Assembly: GCA_017407765.1 (NCBI GenBank) | Contig: JAFQVZ010000250.1 | Location: 1-6,609 of the forward strand | From: Clostridia bacterium | GTDB lineage: Bacteria; Bacillota; Clostridia; Oscillospirales; Butyricicoccaceae | Direction: 5' to 3' | DNA: 6,609 nt | Shown: piece after piece, positions 5,385-6,609 of the stretch | How the letters are laid out: every line of letters begins with the position of its first letter | How positions within the stretch are numbered: the stretch's first letter is position 1 | Made by a program: the position numbers and the translations under genes | The notes under the pieces: generated by a model | The model's input: the letters and a program-made list of their open reading frames with translations, nothing else | The model's database searches: none | Told to the model about the DNA's origin: nothing

Positions 5385-6609
5385 GAATAAAAAGTGGTCT
5401 GACGACGAATTTTATAAGGTCCGTAAAGAGATCCTCGGCACATGGGAAACCGGCGCTCAGGTAAATCTCGACGATGCCATCGCATTCCACAAGTCTCTTC
5501 CCGAGCACAAGATCTTCTCCAACAAGCTGAACAAGGCTAAGGAGACAGGCGCAACACTTATTCAGCCCCGCGCAGGCGTTGGCCTGATCGAAAATCACAT
5601 CGAACTGCTGAAGCATCTGCAGGACGAGGGCGAGGCCGATCTGCTGCCCACAACAATCGACTCTTACACACGTCAGAATCAGTATGAAAACTGCGCTGAG
5701 GGTATTCGCCGCGAGAAGGAAGGCATGGCAAATGGCAACTATCGCCCCTTCCTCAACGGCTTCCCCGCAGTCAACCACGGTGTTGACGGCTGCCGTCAGC
5801 TGGTAAATGCCCTCGACACACCTCTGCAGGTTCGTCACGGCACACCCGATGCACGTCTGCTGACCGAGATCACATACGCAGGCGGCTTCACCTCCTACGA
5901 GGGCGGCGGTATCTCCTACAACATCCCCTATGCCAAGAATATTCCCATTGAAAAGACAATGAAGGACTGGCAGTATGTCGACCGTCTGACAGGTATCTAT
6001 GAAGAAGCCGGCGTTGCCATCAACCGCGAGCCCTACGGCCCCCTGACAGGCACACTGGTCCCCCCCTGCATCTCTCACGCTGTTGCCATCATTGAGGCTC
6101 TCGCAGCTGCCGAGCAGGGTGTTAAGAACATCACAGTCGGCTATGGCCAGCTGGGCAACCTGGTTCAGGACGTTGCCGCTATCCGCTCCCTCGAAGAGCT
6201 GACCGAGGAGTATCTTGCTCGCTTCGGCTACACCGGCGTTCATGTAACCACAGTATTCCATCAGTGGATGGGCGGCTTCCCCGCCGACGAGGCAAAGGCC
6301 TTCGGCGTTATCTCCTGGGGTGCTGCAACAGCTGCTCTGGCAAAGGCAACAAAGGTTATCGTAAAGACTCCTCACGAGGCTGCCGGCGTTCCCACAAAGG
6401 AAGCCAACGCTCAGGGTCTGCGCGCTACAAAGCAGGTAGTAAACATGCTCTACGATCAGTCTGTAGTAGGTCCCAGAGTCGAGGCCGAGATGTCTATCAT
6501 TAAGCATGAAACACGCTGCATCCTCGACAAGTGCCTCGAGCTGGGCCACGACGACATCATCCTCGGCGCTATCGCAGGTATCAACGCAGGCATTATCGAT
6601 ATCCCCTTC
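5368..6609 (+). CDS. glmE: Glutamate mutase epsilon (E) catalytic subunit, 3' end missing
   Basis: An open frame of 414 codons starts at ATG 5368 and runs off the window; GlmE is normally about 483 residues, so roughly 70 are missing. The protein is a TIM barrel that, with GlmS and adenosylcobalamin, rearranges L-glutamate to (2S,3S)-3-methylaspartate by a radical mechanism. Residues matching the C. cochlearium active site can be found by motif: the arginine claw R68 (QPRAG), R102 (SYTRQ) and R156 (QVRHG) for R66, R100 and R149; E178, Y184 and Y188 in [13 protein letters not shown] for E171, Y177 and Y181; and K333 and E337 in VKTPHE for K326 and E330, which contact the cofactor. This mapping is from memory of the structure. 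The enzyme should be active. Methylaspartate ammonia-lyase is the gene most expected downstream. Confidence 0.97.
   Translation, partial: MELEIKNKKWSDDEFYKVRKEILGTWETGAQVNLDDAIAFHKSLPEHKIFSNKLNKAKETGATLIQPRAGVGLIENHIELLKHLQDEGEADLLPTTIDSYTRQNQYENCAEGIRREKEGMANGNYRPFLNGFPAVNHGVDGCRQLVNALDTPLQVRHGTPDARLLTEITYAGGFTSYEGGGISYNIPYAKNIPIEKTMKDWQYVDRLTGIYEEAGVAINREPYGPLTGTLVPPCISHAVAIIEALAAAEQGVKNITVGYGQLGNLVQDVAAIRSLEELTEEYLARFGYTGVHVTTVFHQWMGGFPADEAKAFGVISWGAATAALAKATKVIVKTPHEAAGVPTKEANAQGLRATKQVVNMLYDQSVVGPRVEAEMSIIKHETRCILDKCLELGHDDIILGAIAGINAGIIDIPF

Noticed and set aside
2040..6549. Very long minus-strand open frames opposite the operon (2040-3305, 3516-5216, 5362-6549)
   Set aside because: They lie in exact codon register with the sense genes. 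A stop on the other strand needs a sense TTA, CTA or TCA codon, and these genes nearly lack those codons. The translations resemble no family, and all sense genes are well identified.

Overview
The window looks like an amino-acid-fermenting anaerobe, most likely a member of the Clostridia (Bacillota). Its core is a tightly packed plus-strand operon (2106 to the right edge) for the first steps of glutamate fermentation by the methylaspartate (glutamate mutase) route, known best from Clostridium tetanomorphum and C. cochlearium. The genes have purine-rich Shine-Dalgarno sites and a C-rich third codon position. Coding DNA is visibly richer in G+C than in those two species, so I do not assign a genus.

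Layout from left to right: (1) 1-208, the 3' end of a CitG-type triphosphoribosyl-dephospho-CoA synthase gene, needed to make the prosthetic group of citrate or citramalate lyase. (2) 194-228, a perfect 15-bp hairpin with A and T tails, a bidirectional terminator shared with the convergent next gene. (3) 241-1707, minus strand, a membrane-anchored M20 family metallopeptidase. (4) 1708-2105, an AT-rich divergent intergenic region with a long imperfect hairpin and short repeats but no convincing gene. (5) 2106-2945 and 2958-3515, alpha and beta subunits of a class I fumarase-type iron-sulfur hydro-lyase. (6) 3540-3956, glmS, the B12-binding subunit of glutamate mutase. (7) 3990-5384, glmL, the ASKHA-type ATPase that accompanies the mutase. 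(8) 5368-6609, glmE, the catalytic subunit of glutamate mutase, cut by the window edge.

How the genes fit together: GlmS and GlmE form adenosylcobalamin-dependent glutamate mutase, turning L-glutamate into (2S,3S)-3-methylaspartate, and GlmL probably keeps it active. The next steps of the pathway are deamination to mesaconate (methylaspartate ammonia-lyase, not in the window, probably downstream), hydration of mesaconate to (S)-citramalate, and cleavage of citramalate to acetate and pyruvate by citramalate lyase. The fumarase-like pair at the head of the operon is therefore best read as the mesaconate hydratase. The CitG remnant at the left edge fits the maturation of citramalate lyase, suggesting a lyase locus just left of the window. 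The peptidase between the two blocks, on the opposite strand, could supply amino acids, but nothing in the sequence proves a link.
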